This document shows positions 51,903 to 60,482 of a stretch of DNA of 64,000 nt, in pieces (position 1 is the stretch's first letter; each line of letters opens with the position of its first letter). The DNA is from Ancylobacter novellus DSM 506. GTDB taxonomy: Bacteria > Pseudomonadota > Alphaproteobacteria > Rhizobiales > Xanthobacteraceae. Location: positions 1,178,001 through 1,242,000 of the forward strand of contig NC_014217.1 of NCBI RefSeq assembly GCF_000092925.1, in the 5' to 3' direction. The position numbers were made by a program, and so were the translations under genes. The notes beneath the pieces are model-generated. The model had not been told where the DNA came from. It searched no databases and saw only the letters and a program-made list of their open reading frames with translations.

Positions 51903-53443
51903 GCCTGCGGCCCATCGGGTTCCGACATTGCATCCTGGATCACGTAGCCGTTCTCCGACCTGGCCGCCCCAACCGCAAGGTCGTGTTCGGCATGGTCGAA
52001 TGAATGGATGCGATACAGCGGTTCGCCCCTTTCCACGCGATCGCCGATCTTCTTGAAGACCTTGATGCCGGCTCCCTTGTCGATCGGCGCCCCGGCGATG
52101 CGCGCCAGACGGTTCAGACGCAGGCAGTTGATTGAAGACACTATTCCGTCTGCGGACGCGGCTATGTCCGTGGTCAGGTCGCCCAGATCGGTTCGGCAAG
52201 TCGAAGGACCCTGCGCGTCGATCAATTTCTCCATCTGTCTGAGTGCAGCGCCATTGTCGAGAAGTTCGCGAGCCCTCGCGTAACCGGTACCGCCGCGCAG
52301 TTCGGGATCATACTCGAGAAGATGAGCGGCGAGCCGCAACGATTTCTCGCGCAGATCGCGGGGCGCATCGCCATCATTTGACAGCACCGCCATTACGTCG
52401 TGCGCTTCGAGCACGGGACCAATCCCATTGCCGATTGGTTGGCGACCATCCGTCATCACCACCTCGATGGAAATCCCGAAATGGTCACCTACGAACTCGA
52501 AAAGCTTCTTGAGCCGCAAGGCCTCCATCGTTGTTGTGACCTTGGCTGCGGGGCCGACCGGGAGATCGATCAGCAGGTGGGTCGATCCTGCCGCGATCTT
52601 TTTCGACATGATCGAGGCCACCATTTGCTCGCGAGTATCTATGCTGAGCGGGCGTTCGACGGAAATGAGAACGTCGTCGGCGGGTGACAGATTCACATGC
52701 CCACCCCAGATGAGACAGCCGTGACACGCCGCGACCACCTCCTTCATCTCGTCGACCTTGAGGTCGACGCGGGCGAGGACCTCCATCGTGTCGGCGGTCC
52801 CGGCCGGAGAGGTTATGGCCCGCGACGATGTCTTGGGGATCGTCAATCCATGTGCCGCCACGATCGGCACAACGATCATCGACGTACGATTGCCGGGAAT
52901 TCCGCCTATGCAATGCTTGTCGACGATGACCGGCTTGTCCCATTTGATCTGCGTGCCTGCCTGAGCCATTGCCTGCGCCAGGGCGAGAAGCTCGCTGCTG
53001 GTCATGAAGCTGGCTGAGCTGATCAGGAATGCGGCGATCTCCATGTCGGAATAACGGTAGTGGGCGACGTCATCGATGATCGCATGGATGTCCGCGTCGC
53101 TCAGGCTATGGCCCTGGATTTTCGCGCGCACCGCATCCAGGCTATTCGGTTGTTGTGCGGGATTGACCGTGACGTAGCTCCCGGCGGGTTCGCCGAACCG
53201 TCGGAATGCCGGGTCAGCCAAACCGAGCTCGTCGGGGCCTACCAGCAAATCATCGTCCGTGAGCAGCAGTGTCGCCAGCAGTTCCTTCGAGTCGGTTCGA
53301 AGCTCGACACGGCTGAACCCCCGGAATACCTCGGGCCGGAGCGCCCTGGAGCGCCGCGAAATCACTGCGACGTTTTCGCGGCCGGTATCGAGATCGACGC
53401 GGCGGATCTTCAGCTTTGGACGTGTCGGGGTTACGGCATTCAT
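51899..53443 (-). CDS. Archaeal-type thymidine/AMP phosphorylase
   Basis: This 514-residue protein has an N-terminal 90-residue domain and the pyrimidine-nucleoside phosphorylase fold: [39 protein letters not shown] and [13 protein letters not shown]. The length and N-terminal domain are those of the archaeal AMP phosphorylase group also found in some bacteria as a putative thymidine phosphorylase. AMP phosphorylases split NMPs with phosphate to a base and ribose 1,5-bisphosphate. The [10 protein letters not shown] start at 53443 begins the domain. The specificity for NMP versus nucleoside cannot be read reliably by eye. Confidence 0.87.
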   Translation of the reverse strand: MNAVTPTRPKLKIRRVDLDTGRENVAVISRRSRALRPEVFRGFSRVELRTDSKELLATLLLTDDDLLVGPDELGLADPAFRRFGEPAGSYVTVNPAQQPNSLDAVRAKIQGHSLSDADIHAIIDDVAHYRYSDMEIAAFLISSASFMTSSELLALAQAMAQAGTQIKWDKPVIVDKHCIGGIPGNRTSMIVVPIVAAHGLTIPKTSSRAITSPAGTADTMEVLARVDLKVDEMKEVVAACHGCLIWGGHVNLSPADDVLISVERPLSIDTREQMVASIMSKKIAAGSTHLLIDLPVGPAAKVTTTMEALRLKKLFEFVGDHFGISIEVVMTDGRQPIGNGIGPVLEAHDVMAVLSNDGDAPRDLREKSLRLAAHLLEYDPELRGGTGYARARELLDNGAALRQMEKLIDAQGPSTCRTDLGDLTTDIAASADGIVSSINCLRLNRLARIAGAPIDKGAGIKVFKKIGDRVERGEPLYRIHSFDHAEHDLAVGAARSENGYVIQDAMSEPDGPQA

Positions 53444-53614
53444 CGGGGTCAAATCCTGGGACTTCTTGCTGCCGCCGGTCTGCACGAGATCGTTCGCCGC
53501 AGATCATTACGATCATGACAATATCCAGCCATCGAATCTCGACGTCGATCGGCAAAATTGCCCTTTTTCCGTCCGGTGGTGGTGCCGATGCCCGCGTACC
53601 CTGCCGACTGCCGT

Positions 53615-54277
53615 TCAGCCGCCGTCCGACGGCACGCCGGTCGGGAAGCGCTCGAGCGCGGCGATCACCTCCTCGTCGCTCACCTGACTGAAGTCTCGGT
53701 AGAAGCAGCCGATCGCCCTGAACGGCTCGGGCGTGTCCAGGCAGACGATGTCGTCGACCTCGGGCCTCAATTCCGAAAGCGAGTCGGCAGCGGCCACGGG
53801 AACCGCGAGCACCAGCCTGGAAGGTCCACGCTGCCGGATGGCCCGCAGGGCGGCCCTCATCGTCGCGCCGGTGGCGATGCCGTCATCGACGACGATCACA
53901 ACCCGTCCGGCCAGCGGCGCGCGGGCGCGCCCGCCCAGATAGCGGGTCTTGCGGCGCTCGATCTCCGCCATCTCCTCGCGGCACGCCCGCTGGAACGCGG
54001 CCTCGCTCACCTGGGCATGGGCAATGATCGCCTCGTTGCGCACGACGAGCGGATCGGCGCCGTCGACCACCGCGCCGATGGCGAGCTCGCGCTGCCACGG
54101 CAGGCCGATCTTGCGCACCAGCAGGAGATCGAGCGGCGCGCCGAGCGCCTGCGCGACCTCGGCGGCCACCGGGACGCCCCCGCGCGGCAGCGCCAGGACG
54201 ACGGGATGGCGCTGGCGGTAGATCGCGAGCGCCTCGGCCAATCGGCGCCCGGCGTCGACGCGGTCCGCGAACATCAT
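53615..54277 (-). CDS. Phosphoribosyltransferase-domain protein
   Basis: The 220-residue protein has a type I phosphoribosyltransferase domain: FADRVDAGRRLAEAL, VVLALPRGGVPVAAEVA and the PRPP loop VVIVVDDGIATGATM. Such proteins are common in stress clusters of proteobacteria, often next to or fused with a dienelactone-hydrolase-type domain. Here they are separate genes overlapping as ATGA (54274-54277). The substrate base is unknown. Confidence 0.88.
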   Translation of the reverse strand: MMFADRVDAGRRLAEALAIYRQRHPVVLALPRGGVPVAAEVAQALGAPLDLLLVRKIGLPWQRELAIGAVVDGADPLVVRNEAIIAHAQVSEAAFQRACREEMAEIERRKTRYLGGRARAPLAGRVVIVVDDGIATGATMRAALRAIRQRGPSRLVLAVPVAAADSLSELRPEVDDIVCLDTPEPFRAIGCFYRDFSQVSDEEVIAALERFPTGVPSDGG

Positions 54278-54996
54278 CCGCCCGCCCTCCTTGGCTCAAC
54301 TGCGGGCTGCCCGCCATGGCCGTGGATCAGGTGCCGCTCGAACCAGGCTCCGGCCGCCGCTGTCACGGCGGCGAGGGCGCCGGGCTCGGAAAACAAATGC
54401 GTGGCACCGGGCACCAGAACCATCGCCTTCTCGCCGCCAAGCCGGGCGAGCGCCGCACGGTTCAGTTCGATGACCTGCGTATCGTCGCCGCCGACGATCA
54501 GGAGTGTGGGGGCCGTCACGGTAGCGAGCGCTTCACCGGCGAGGTCGGGCCGCCCGCCGCGCGACACGATGGCACCAATGCGCGCGCCGAGCAGGCTCGC
54601 CGCGACCAGGGCCGCCGCCGCGCCGGTGCTGGCGCCGAAGAGGCCGACCGGAAGACCCCTCAACTCGGCCACGTCGTCGACCCATTCGAGCGCGGCGGCG
54701 AGGCGATCCGCCAGCAGCGGGATATCGAATACGTTGGCGCGGTCCTCGCTCTCCTCCGGCAGAAGAAGGTCGAACAGCAACGTCGCCATGTGCCTCTGGG
54801 TCAAGGCTTCGGCCACCTGTCGGTTGCGTGGGCTGAGCCGGCTCGATCCGCTGCCATGGGCGAAAACGACCAGCGCGCGCGGCAGGGGCGGAAGACCGAG
54901 CGTGCCCACGAGCCCAAGCGCTCCGATGCGTACCTCGCGCCGCTGGGCCTCGATCGGGCCATCCGCGCCAGTCGTGCCCTTGACCTTCTCCATCAT
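54274..54996 (-). CDS. Alpha/beta hydrolase, dienelactone-hydrolase-like
   Basis: The 240-residue protein contains the nucleophile elbow GLFGASTGAAAAL (Ser in GxSxG), VVFAHGSGSSR near the N-terminus, the acid in LLIVGGDDTQV and His in PGATHLFSEPGAL. All three catalytic residues are therefore present. It overlaps the phosphoribosyltransferase, and its promoter region has a perfect FNR/FixK-type box. Part of its C-terminal coding sequence recurs as a broken copy at 63843-63925. The natural substrate is unknown. Confidence 0.87.
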   Translation of the reverse strand: MMEKVKGTTGADGPIEAQRREVRIGALGLVGTLGLPPLPRALVVFAHGSGSSRLSPRNRQVAEALTQRHMATLLFDLLLPEESEDRANVFDIPLLADRLAAALEWVDDVAELRGLPVGLFGASTGAAAALVAASLLGARIGAIVSRGGRPDLAGEALATVTAPTLLIVGGDDTQVIELNRAALARLGGEKAMVLVPGATHLFSEPGALAAVTAAAGAWFERHLIHGHGGQPAVEPRRAGG

Positions 54997-55048
54997 GGCC
55001 TCCTCGGCTGCCCGTCATGGTATGGTGGTCGCATGGCGGATCGGGGCA

Positions 55049-55062
55049 TTGACCCGCGTCAA
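55049..55062. promoter_or_regulatory. Perfect FNR/FixK-type box
   Basis: TTGACCCGCGTCAA is a perfect palindrome of the TTGA-N6-TCAA class. It lies between the divergent hydrolase gene (centre 60 bp from its ATG) and the kinase-like gene (41.5 bp from its ATG), so it could serve one or both. It differs from the TTGC/TTGT boxes of the denitrification genes. Confidence 0.65.
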
Positions 55063-55096
55063 AAGCGAGATCGGCCGATATTCCCAGGATGGCCTT

Positions 55097-56152
55097 ATGG
55101 CCGAGACGCTGCATCCCCGACCGTGCGAGGCGAGCTTCGGGCTCGCGGAAAAGGTCGGCTTCCTGTCCGACGGGCGGAATCTTCCCGATCATCCCGGCAG
55201 CGTCGAGGCGCGCGAGACCCACATGTCGTGGGTCTTCCTCACGCAGAATCGAGTCTACAAGCTGAAGAAGCCGGTGCGCTTTCCCTATCTCGACTTTTCG
55301 ACGCTGGAGCGCCGCGCAGCGATCTGCCAAGCCGAGGACCGACTGAACCGACGCCTCGCACCCGACGTCTATCTCGGCGTCGTGCCGCTGACGGCGAATG
55401 CCTCCGGGCTCACGGTCGGGGGAAGGGGAGAGACGGTCGACTGGCTGGTGGTGATGCGGCGGCTCGACGCGGCGGAGAGCCTGGAAACGCTATTGCTGGA
55501 ACGGCGGCTGCGGCCCGCTCAGATCGACCAGGTCGCCTCCGCGCTGCGGCAGTTCTATGGTCATGCCCGCCATGTCCCCATATCGGTGGAGCGCCATCTG
55601 GGGGATTGGCGGCACGCGATCGAGGCGAACGGTCGCGTGCTGCTGGATTCACGATTTCGCTTGCCGGTCGGTCCGATCGGCAGGACTCTCGCCGCCCAGC
55701 GGCGCTTCCTCGACGCTCGCGCCGACGCCCTCGCCGCGAGGGTTCGAGATGGACGGATCGTCGACGCTCATGGCGATCTGCGGCCGGAGCATGTCTGGCC
55801 GATCCGGCCGATCACGATCATCGACTGCCTCGAATTCGACGCCCGCCTGCGGGCTCTCGACCCGCTGGACGAGGTCGCCTTCCTGCATCTCGAATGCGAA
55901 CGGCTCGGCGCCCGCTGGGCGGGCGAACGCCTTCGCCGACGCCTTGCCGCGCGGCTGGGGGATGACCCATCCTCCGGCCTGTTCCTTTTCTACCGCAGCC
56001 ATCGCGCCCTGCTGCGGGCGCGGCTTTCCATCGCTCATCTTTACGACGCCGCGCCGCGCACGCCGGATAAGTGGCCGCGTCAGGCGCGGGCCTATCTGAA
56101 GCTTGCGACCCGGGACGCGGCGCGGCTCGATCGCATGCTCAGAACACCATGA
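55097..56152 (+). CDS. Aminoglycoside-phosphotransferase-family protein
   Basis: The 351-residue protein has a kinase-like fold: VFLTQNRVYKLKKPVRFPYL near the N-terminus for the nucleotide-binding lysine, DAHGDLRPEHVW as catalytic loop and IIDCLEFDARLRALDPLDEV as metal-binding segment. It corresponds to the N-terminal half of bacterial proteins in which this domain is often joined to a P-loop kinase; the second half is missing here. The substrate is unknown and antibiotic resistance is not implied. The start ATG at 55097 begins the conserved region. It converges with the second PRPP synthetase, overlapping it by 14 bases. Confidence 0.82.
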   Translation: MAETLHPRPCEASFGLAEKVGFLSDGRNLPDHPGSVEARETHMSWVFLTQNRVYKLKKPVRFPYLDFSTLERRAAICQAEDRLNRRLAPDVYLGVVPLTANASGLTVGGRGETVDWLVVMRRLDAAESLETLLLERRLRPAQIDQVASALRQFYGHARHVPISVERHLGDWRHAIEANGRVLLDSRFRLPVGPIGRTLAAQRRFLDARADALAARVRDGRIVDAHGDLRPEHVWPIRPITIIDCLEFDARLRALDPLDEVAFLHLECERLGARWAGERLRRRLAARLGDDPSSGLFLFYRSHRALLRARLSIAHLYDAAPRTPDKWPRQARAYLKLATRDAARLDRMLRTP

Positions 56153-57161
56153 GGTCGGTCAGCGGGGCGCCGACGTGCAGGCGACGGATCGTCTCGGCCA
56201 GGAGCGGCGCAGCGCCGACCAGATCGAGCTTCTCGCGCACGGTGCCGGTCGGCAGGCGGAAGGGCGGCACGCTGTCGGTGGCGATGATGCGCTCTATCGC
56301 CGGATCGGCCAGCGCTTCGGCCGCTCCTTCCATGAACAGGCCATGGGCGACGCAGGCGATCACCCGCCGACCGCCCCCATCCAATGCGGCCCGCGCCGCG
56401 CGCACCAACGTGCCACCGGTGCTGATGAGATCGTCGACGACGATGCAGGTGGCATCGCGTACCTCGCCGACGAAAAGGTCGCCGGAGACCACCCCGGCGC
56501 TGCGGTGCTTCTCGGCGAAAGCCTTGCCGACCGGTCGGCCGATGGCGGCTTCCAGCACCTGGCGGAAGAGGTCGGCGCGCTTCCCGCCGCCGAGATCGGG
56601 CGAGACGACGCAGAGCGGCTCGTCGCCGATCAGCGGGCGGAGCCGCTCGACCAGCAAGGGGGCCGCGCTCAGCGCCACCGCGCGGCAGCGGAAGGCGTTC
56701 TCGAAGGCGCTCTCGTTGTGCACCTCGAGAGCGACCACCGCGTCCGTGCCCATCGCCTCGAACAACGCCGCAACGTAGCGCGTCGTCACCGGGTCGTTGG
56801 GCTTGGTGCGACGATCCTTTCGCGCGTAACACAGATATGGAACCACGGCGGTGACGCGTGCGGCGCCGGCGTCCCTGACTGCGGCGAGGAAGAACAGGAG
56901 ACGGCACAGCTTATCGTTGGCGCTGGCCAGGGGACCGCCATGCAGGCCGTGCAGGACGTAAACGTCGGCGTCGGCAACGCAGGCGAGCGGCCGCGCCTTG
57001 TGCTCGCCGTCCTCGAACTCCCGCTCCTCATGCGCGGCGAGGCCGATGCCGAGCCGGTCGGCCACCGCCTGGCCCAACGCGTCGCTTCCGGCCAGTGCGA
57101 AGAGCCGCAGCTTTGCCGTCCGATCGGCGGGACGGTGGAGCGCATCCGAGGCGTGTTGCAT
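56139..57161 (-). CDS. prs: Ribose-phosphate pyrophosphokinase (second homologue)
   Basis: This 340-residue protein shows ERE-type N-terminal features (EEREFEDGEHKARPL), the PRPP synthetase stretch VVPYLCYARKDRRTKPNDPVT, a central SPDLGGGKRADLF and the PRPP loop VVDDLISTGGT. The length is closer to that of the classical enzyme. With the gene at 50997-51902, the window holds two diverged homologues, besides whatever housekeeping copy the genome has. The start MQHASDALHR at 57161 is a fair choice, not certain. It is transcribed with a small gene and uspA upstream. Confidence 0.85.
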   Translation of the reverse strand: MQHASDALHRPADRTAKLRLFALAGSDALGQAVADRLGIGLAAHEEREFEDGEHKARPLACVADADVYVLHGLHGGPLASANDKLCRLLFFLAAVRDAGAARVTAVVPYLCYARKDRRTKPNDPVTTRYVAALFEAMGTDAVVALEVHNESAFENAFRCRAVALSAAPLLVERLRPLIGDEPLCVVSPDLGGGKRADLFRQVLEAAIGRPVGKAFAEKHRSAGVVSGDLFVGEVRDATCIVVDDLISTGGTLVRAARAALDGGGRRVIACVAHGLFMEGAAEALADPAIERIIATDSVPPFRLPTGTVREKLDLVGAAPLLAETIRRLHVGAPLTDLMVF

Positions 57162-57165
57162 CGCG

Positions 57166-57375
57166 CTATTCCTCGAAGCCGGGCGACCGTTCCGGAGGAG
57201 CCGGACGATCGACCATTGCTTGCGGATCCGGAACCTCCGGCGCCTCTCGTTCAACTTCGACGGGTTCCTCGGCAACCACCTTCGGCGCCTCGTCGGCGTC
57301 CTCGGTGTACGAGTACTGGCCTCTCCGGCGCGATGCCGGTCGCCTGGGTTCCGTTTCCCCGCCCTGCTTCCACAT
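57166..57375 (-). CDS. Small disordered protein between uspA and prs
   Basis: The product is 69 residues, without hydrophobic segments, and rich in Glu, Pro, Arg and Val (KVVAEEPVEVEREAPEVPDP). It looks intrinsically disordered. GGAAGGAC lies just before the ATG at 57375, and the gene fits tightly between uspA (23 bp) and prs (4 bp), which supports its being real. No family or function is recognised. Confidence 0.6.
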   Translation of the reverse strand: MWKQGGETEPRRPASRRRGQYSYTEDADEAPKVVAEEPVEVEREAPEVPDPQAMVDRPAPPERSPGFEE

Positions 57376-57398
57376 GGCCCTGTCCTTCCGCGCAGCGC

Positions 57399-57836
57399 TC
57401 ACCGATAGACGAGAACCGGCAGCTTCGAGTGGGTCAGTACCTTCTGGGTCACGCTGCCGAGGACCAGCGCGGCGACGCCGCGTCGGCCGTGCGAGGCCAT
57501 GGCGATGAGGTCGCAGCCGCGGGCGGCGGCGGTCTCGATGATGGCGAGATAGGGATCGTCGCCCTGCAGCTGGATCACGTCACAGGGAACGCCCAGTTGC
57601 CGGGCCTCGTGCTCCGCGGCGGCGAGATACTCTCCCGCCTTGATCCGCGCCCTCGTCTCGTAATCGGCACGGGTGGCCTCGATCTGATCCGGCGAGAGCG
57701 TGAACGCGTGGAAAGGCTCCACCACCGTCAGAACCGTGGCCTTGGCGCCCGCGTCGCGGGCGAAGGCGAGGGCGGATTGTAGCGCGACGGTCGAAAGAGG
57801 CGAGCCGTCGGTGGGAACGAGGACATGGCCGAACAT
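57399..57836 (-). CDS. Universal stress protein UspA family
   Basis: The 145-residue protein fits a single UspA domain: VLVPTDGSPLSTVALQSAL at the N-terminus and the ATP-binding motif ASHGRRGVAALVLGSVTQKVL near the C-terminus, which places it in the nucleotide-binding subgroup. Such proteins help cells endure starvation, low oxygen or redox stress. It heads the run usp-small gene-prs. Confidence 0.92.
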   Translation of the reverse strand: MFGHVLVPTDGSPLSTVALQSALAFARDAGAKATVLTVVEPFHAFTLSPDQIEATRADYETRARIKAGEYLAAAEHEARQLGVPCDVIQLQGDDPYLAIIETAAARGCDLIAMASHGRRGVAALVLGSVTQKVLTHSKLPVLVYR

Positions 57837-57875
57837 GATGCGTCTCCTGTCGCGACAGCTTCGCTGGCCGTTGGA

Positions 57876-58316
57876 TCATCGTGCCGCCGCCGAGGGCCAC
57901 CAAGCCTTGAGCGGAACGGGCAGCAGATCGATGATCTTAGTCGTCTCGCCGGGGTCGAGCTCCCGCCAGAGCAGGCCGAACACGGCCTTCGTCGTGCCGA
58001 GCGCATCGCGTGGGAAGTTCGGCGGCAGCTCCCGTGCGACATGGTCGAGGAATGACTGCACATCCCGATCCCTCTGCGGCTTGCCTGCGAGATGCCAGCC
58101 CTCGTAATAGATGCCGCGCACGATGAGGGGAAACTGCGCTCCGAGCTGGACCACGCTCTCCGGCGGCAGGCGGTCGCGCAGGGCGTGCAGCACGGCGCGT
58201 AGCGCGCTGTAGGCATGGTGGCGTTCATCGTCGTGCAGCAGCCCGCCCAAATTCTTCAGCCAGAGATTGGTCTGCTGGACGGCATGGTCGAGTACGGCGA
58301 GATGGGGATCGCTCAT
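57876..58316 (-). CDS. DUF2267 protein
   Basis: This 146-residue protein matches DUF2267: TNLWLKNLGGLLHDDERHHAYSALRAVLHALRDRL is split over residues 16-50, then LGAQFPLIVRGIYYEGWHL and a final helix DPGETTKIIDLLPVPLKAWW. The family is commonly found in alphaproteobacterial stress clusters with Usp, CBS and Hsp20 genes and has no known activity. It lies between CBS-BON and uspA on the same strand. Confidence 0.87.
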   Translation of the reverse strand: MSDPHLAVLDHAVQQTNLWLKNLGGLLHDDERHHAYSALRAVLHALRDRLPPESVVQLGAQFPLIVRGIYYEGWHLAGKPQRDRDVQSFLDHVARELPPNFPRDALGTTKAVFGLLWRELDPGETTKIIDLLPVPLKAWWPSAAAR

Positions 58317-58353
58317 TGCAGGTCTCCACGGGACATCGAAGCGGCGCGGGCGC

Positions 58354-59040
58354 TCACGCCCATTGGCCCATCGGCTCCTTCATGAGGTGGTCATTGACCG
58401 CCCGCACGCCCGGTGTGGTCTCGGCGACGACACGCAGCGCCTGCCGCTCGGTATCGGCGTTGGCGATGCCCCACAGATTCACCACGCCGTCATCGACGGT
58501 GACGTTGAGCCGCCACGTATTCGCCCAGGGCTGCTGGTTCAGGCGCTCCATCACCTTCTCGCGTATGGCGCTGTCGGACAGCGGGATCTCCAGTCCCATT
58601 TTGGTGCCGGCGACCGCCTGTATGAGGTTGGAGCGGCTGACGATGCCGACCAGGTGGCCCTTCTCGACGATCGGGATGCGCTTGACGCCGTGAGATTCCA
58701 TAAGCGCGGCGATCTCGTGCAGGGGCGTGTCCGGCCCGGCGGTCACCGGATCCCGGTGCATCACGTCGGCGGCCGTGCGGCCGTGCGCCTTCACATATTC
58801 GGCCGCCAGCGTGCCGTCGTCGACGAAGGCCTGCAGCCACCAGGAGCGGCGGCGCTCGGTGCCGGCTTCCGCGCGGCGGATAAGGTCGCCTTCGCTGACG
58901 ATGCCGACCATCTTGCCCTTGTCGTCGACGATCGGCATGCCGCTGATGCGCCGCTCGAGCAGGGTTTTGGCGATCTGCACCACGAGATCGGTCGTCTTCG
59001 CCGTGATCACCGGCGAGGTCATTACGTCACGTGCCTTCAT
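58354..59040 (-). CDS. CBS-pair and BON domain protein
   Basis: The 228-residue protein has two CBS domains: MKARDVMTSPVITAKTTD to GIVSEGDLIRRA, and DVMHRDPVTAGPDTPLHEIA to GIVSRSNLIQAV. A BON domain follows at about residues 150-220 (VTVDDGVVNLWGIANADTE). CBS pairs sense adenine nucleotides, and BON domains bind membranes or other proteins. It is common in stress regulons. The ATG at 59040 starts the first CBS motif directly. Confidence 0.9.
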   Translation of the reverse strand: MKARDVMTSPVITAKTTDLVVQIAKTLLERRISGMPIVDDKGKMVGIVSEGDLIRRAEAGTERRRSWWLQAFVDDGTLAAEYVKAHGRTAADVMHRDPVTAGPDTPLHEIAALMESHGVKRIPIVEKGHLVGIVSRSNLIQAVAGTKMGLEIPLSDSAIREKVMERLNQQPWANTWRLNVTVDDGVVNLWGIANADTERQALRVVAETTPGVRAVNDHLMKEPMGQWA

Positions 59041-59241
59041 GGTTTCCTCCCTTCGAGGTTCCGGCTTCGGGAGCGCGTCACGAGGAACGGCTCCGGCATG
59101 GGCGCGGAACGAATGCGAATGCCGTCCCCCGAGTTTGACGGAGCTGCATGTCCGGCATCGATCGCAGCGGGGACAGGCATCCGTTCTCGCATTGTCGGTG
59201 CGCCGCGCCGCGTCAGCGGACGCGATCGACCGCTGAGCGGC

Positions 59242-59475
59242 TCAATGCATGTTGGCGCCGACGTTGCCGAGCCGCGGGTCAACCTTGACGAGGTTCACCA
59301 CGATGAAACCCTCGGCGAGGCCGCCGACAGTGTCCTCCAGCGCGATCTGCTCGCCGCGCGTGGGGACCTTGCCGGTAAGGGTAATGATCCGCTTCTCGGG
59401 CGAGACAGCGATGTCCACGTCGCCGTTTCTGGCGACCGCATTGGTCAGGCGTTCGTAGAGTTGCTGGTCCAGCAT
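59242..59475 (-). CDS. Small BON-like protein
   Basis: The 77-residue protein resembles a single BON domain: LYERLTNAVARNGDVDIAVS, ITLTGKVPTRGEQIALEDTV and GLAEGFIVVNLVKVDP. It has no signal peptide, unlike the OsmY type, so it probably stays in the cytoplasm. GAGGAGG lies before the ATG. It follows hsp20, from which it is separated by a strong hairpin. Confidence 0.75.
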   Translation of the reverse strand: MLDQQLYERLTNAVARNGDVDIAVSPEKRIITLTGKVPTRGEQIALEDTVGGLAEGFIVVNLVKVDPRLGNVGANMH

Positions 59476-59503
59476 GGCCGTTTCCTCCTCTGGCCGATCG
59501 GAA

Positions 59504-59529
59504 CGCGGGACCGACGGTCCGGTCCCGCG
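59504..59529. terminator. Hairpin between hsp20 and the BON gene
   Basis: A perfect 10-bp stem (59504-59513 with 59520-59529) closes a six-base loop, 11 bp past the hsp20 stop and about 28 bp before the BON gene. Without a T run it may act as partial terminator or mRNA stabiliser, giving more Hsp20 than BON protein. Confidence 0.55.
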
Positions 59530-59540
59530 CAAGGAGTCAC

Positions 59541-60059
59541 TCAGGCTGCCTTCACCGGGATGGTCGTCTCGGCCTGGGCCTCGGCGGTCTTCGGCAGCTT
59601 GACCGTCAGTACGCCCTTGGCGAAGGTCGCCTCGATCTTGTCGGCGGTCACGCCTTCGGGCACGCGAAACGAGCGCAGGAAGGATCCGTAGCGACGCTCG
59701 GAGAGGAAATAGTCCTTCTCGCGCTCCTCCCGGGTTTCCCTCTTCTCGCCCTTGATGGTGAGTGTGCCGTTGGCGACCTTCACCTCGACGTCCTTCTCGT
59801 CGAGACCCGGCAGCTCGGCCGTGACCTCGTATTCCTTGTCCTTCTCGACCAAGTCGACGGCCGGGGCCAGGCTCCACCCCTTGTCGCGGAACGGATCGGA
59901 GGGGAGCGCCGACCGCGTCAGCGGCCAGGCGCCGAGACCGAAATTCTCGAACAGCTGGTCGATCTCGCGGCGGAGCGTTTCGAACGGACTCCATGTCGCT
60001 GGGACGGCAGCGGTGGAGCGGGTTTCCTTCTTGACTGGAAGCTTGGTCGGTTCTGCCAT
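59541..60059 (-). CDS. Small heat shock protein Hsp20
   Basis: This 172-residue protein has the alpha-crystallin domain at about residues 62-160: AVDLVEKDKEYEVTAELPGL, VEVKVANGTLTIKGEKR, YGSFLRSFRVPEGV and GVLTVKLPK. It keeps unfolding proteins soluble without ATP. The N-terminal part is basic, with WSPFETLRREIDQLFENF typical of class A. The start MAEPTKLPVK at 60059 was chosen because the frame upstream lies in the leader; GAGGAGAGTGTC precedes it. Confidence 0.92.
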   Translation of the reverse strand: MAEPTKLPVKKETRSTAAVPATWSPFETLRREIDQLFENFGLGAWPLTRSALPSDPFRDKGWSLAPAVDLVEKDKEYEVTAELPGLDEKDVEVKVANGTLTIKGEKRETREEREKDYFLSERRYGSFLRSFRVPEGVTADKIEATFAKGVLTVKLPKTAEAQAETTIPVKAA

Positions 60060-60482
60060 GACACTCTCCTCTTCGATGCCGCGCAAGCAGCGGAGGTGAT
60101 CGGTTCCCGAGAAGTTATCGCGCTTCAGTCTGCTCGCTCGGACTTCACGTTGATGCGAGAGAAGGTAAGCATACTCCAGTCTCGGACGACTTTGATATGG
60201 CGCAATACATCGACCCAGGAAGGGCCAACACATTAGGGTAGTAATGATTACTTACCTTCCGATGCGGCCCGGGGGCCACCAAGCAGCCGATACGGCCGAC
60301 GTTTCAGTCCTCGGACGTTCGATTTCAGGAATCTCTGTTGCCTTGGCGGCCATTCCGCTTCGCCGACGGCCAATTGAGACATGTCATGGAACCGGCGCCT
60401 GTGATCAATTTCATTATCGGCGCGACACGGTTCCGCGCGGGATAGCCCTGCATCGGTCGTTCTTGTCCACGGGTCGTCCGGG
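60060..60482. other. Divergent intergenic region of hsp20 and the export system
   Basis: About 420 bp holding both promoters. No gene is supported. An imperfect FNR-like site, TTGA-N6-TCAT (60374-60387), lies about 100 bp before the adaptor gene. I cannot assign a heat-shock sigma promoter or RNA thermometer with confidence. Confidence 0.4.

Noticed and set aside
53558-55096. N-terminal extension of the aminoglycoside-phosphotransferase-like frame
   Set aside because: The frame stays open for another 500 codons but is antisense to the phosphoribosyltransferase and hydrolase; the conserved domain begins near 55097.
59542-60110. Heat-shock sigma promoter or RNA thermometer before hsp20
   Set aside because: I could not find a convincing -35/-10 pair or a ROSE-type fold by eye.
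60374-60387. FNR-like site TTGA-N6-TCAT
   Set aside because: One key base is wrong, and the position relative to both divergent genes is not compelling, so it is only mentioned in the intergenic note.
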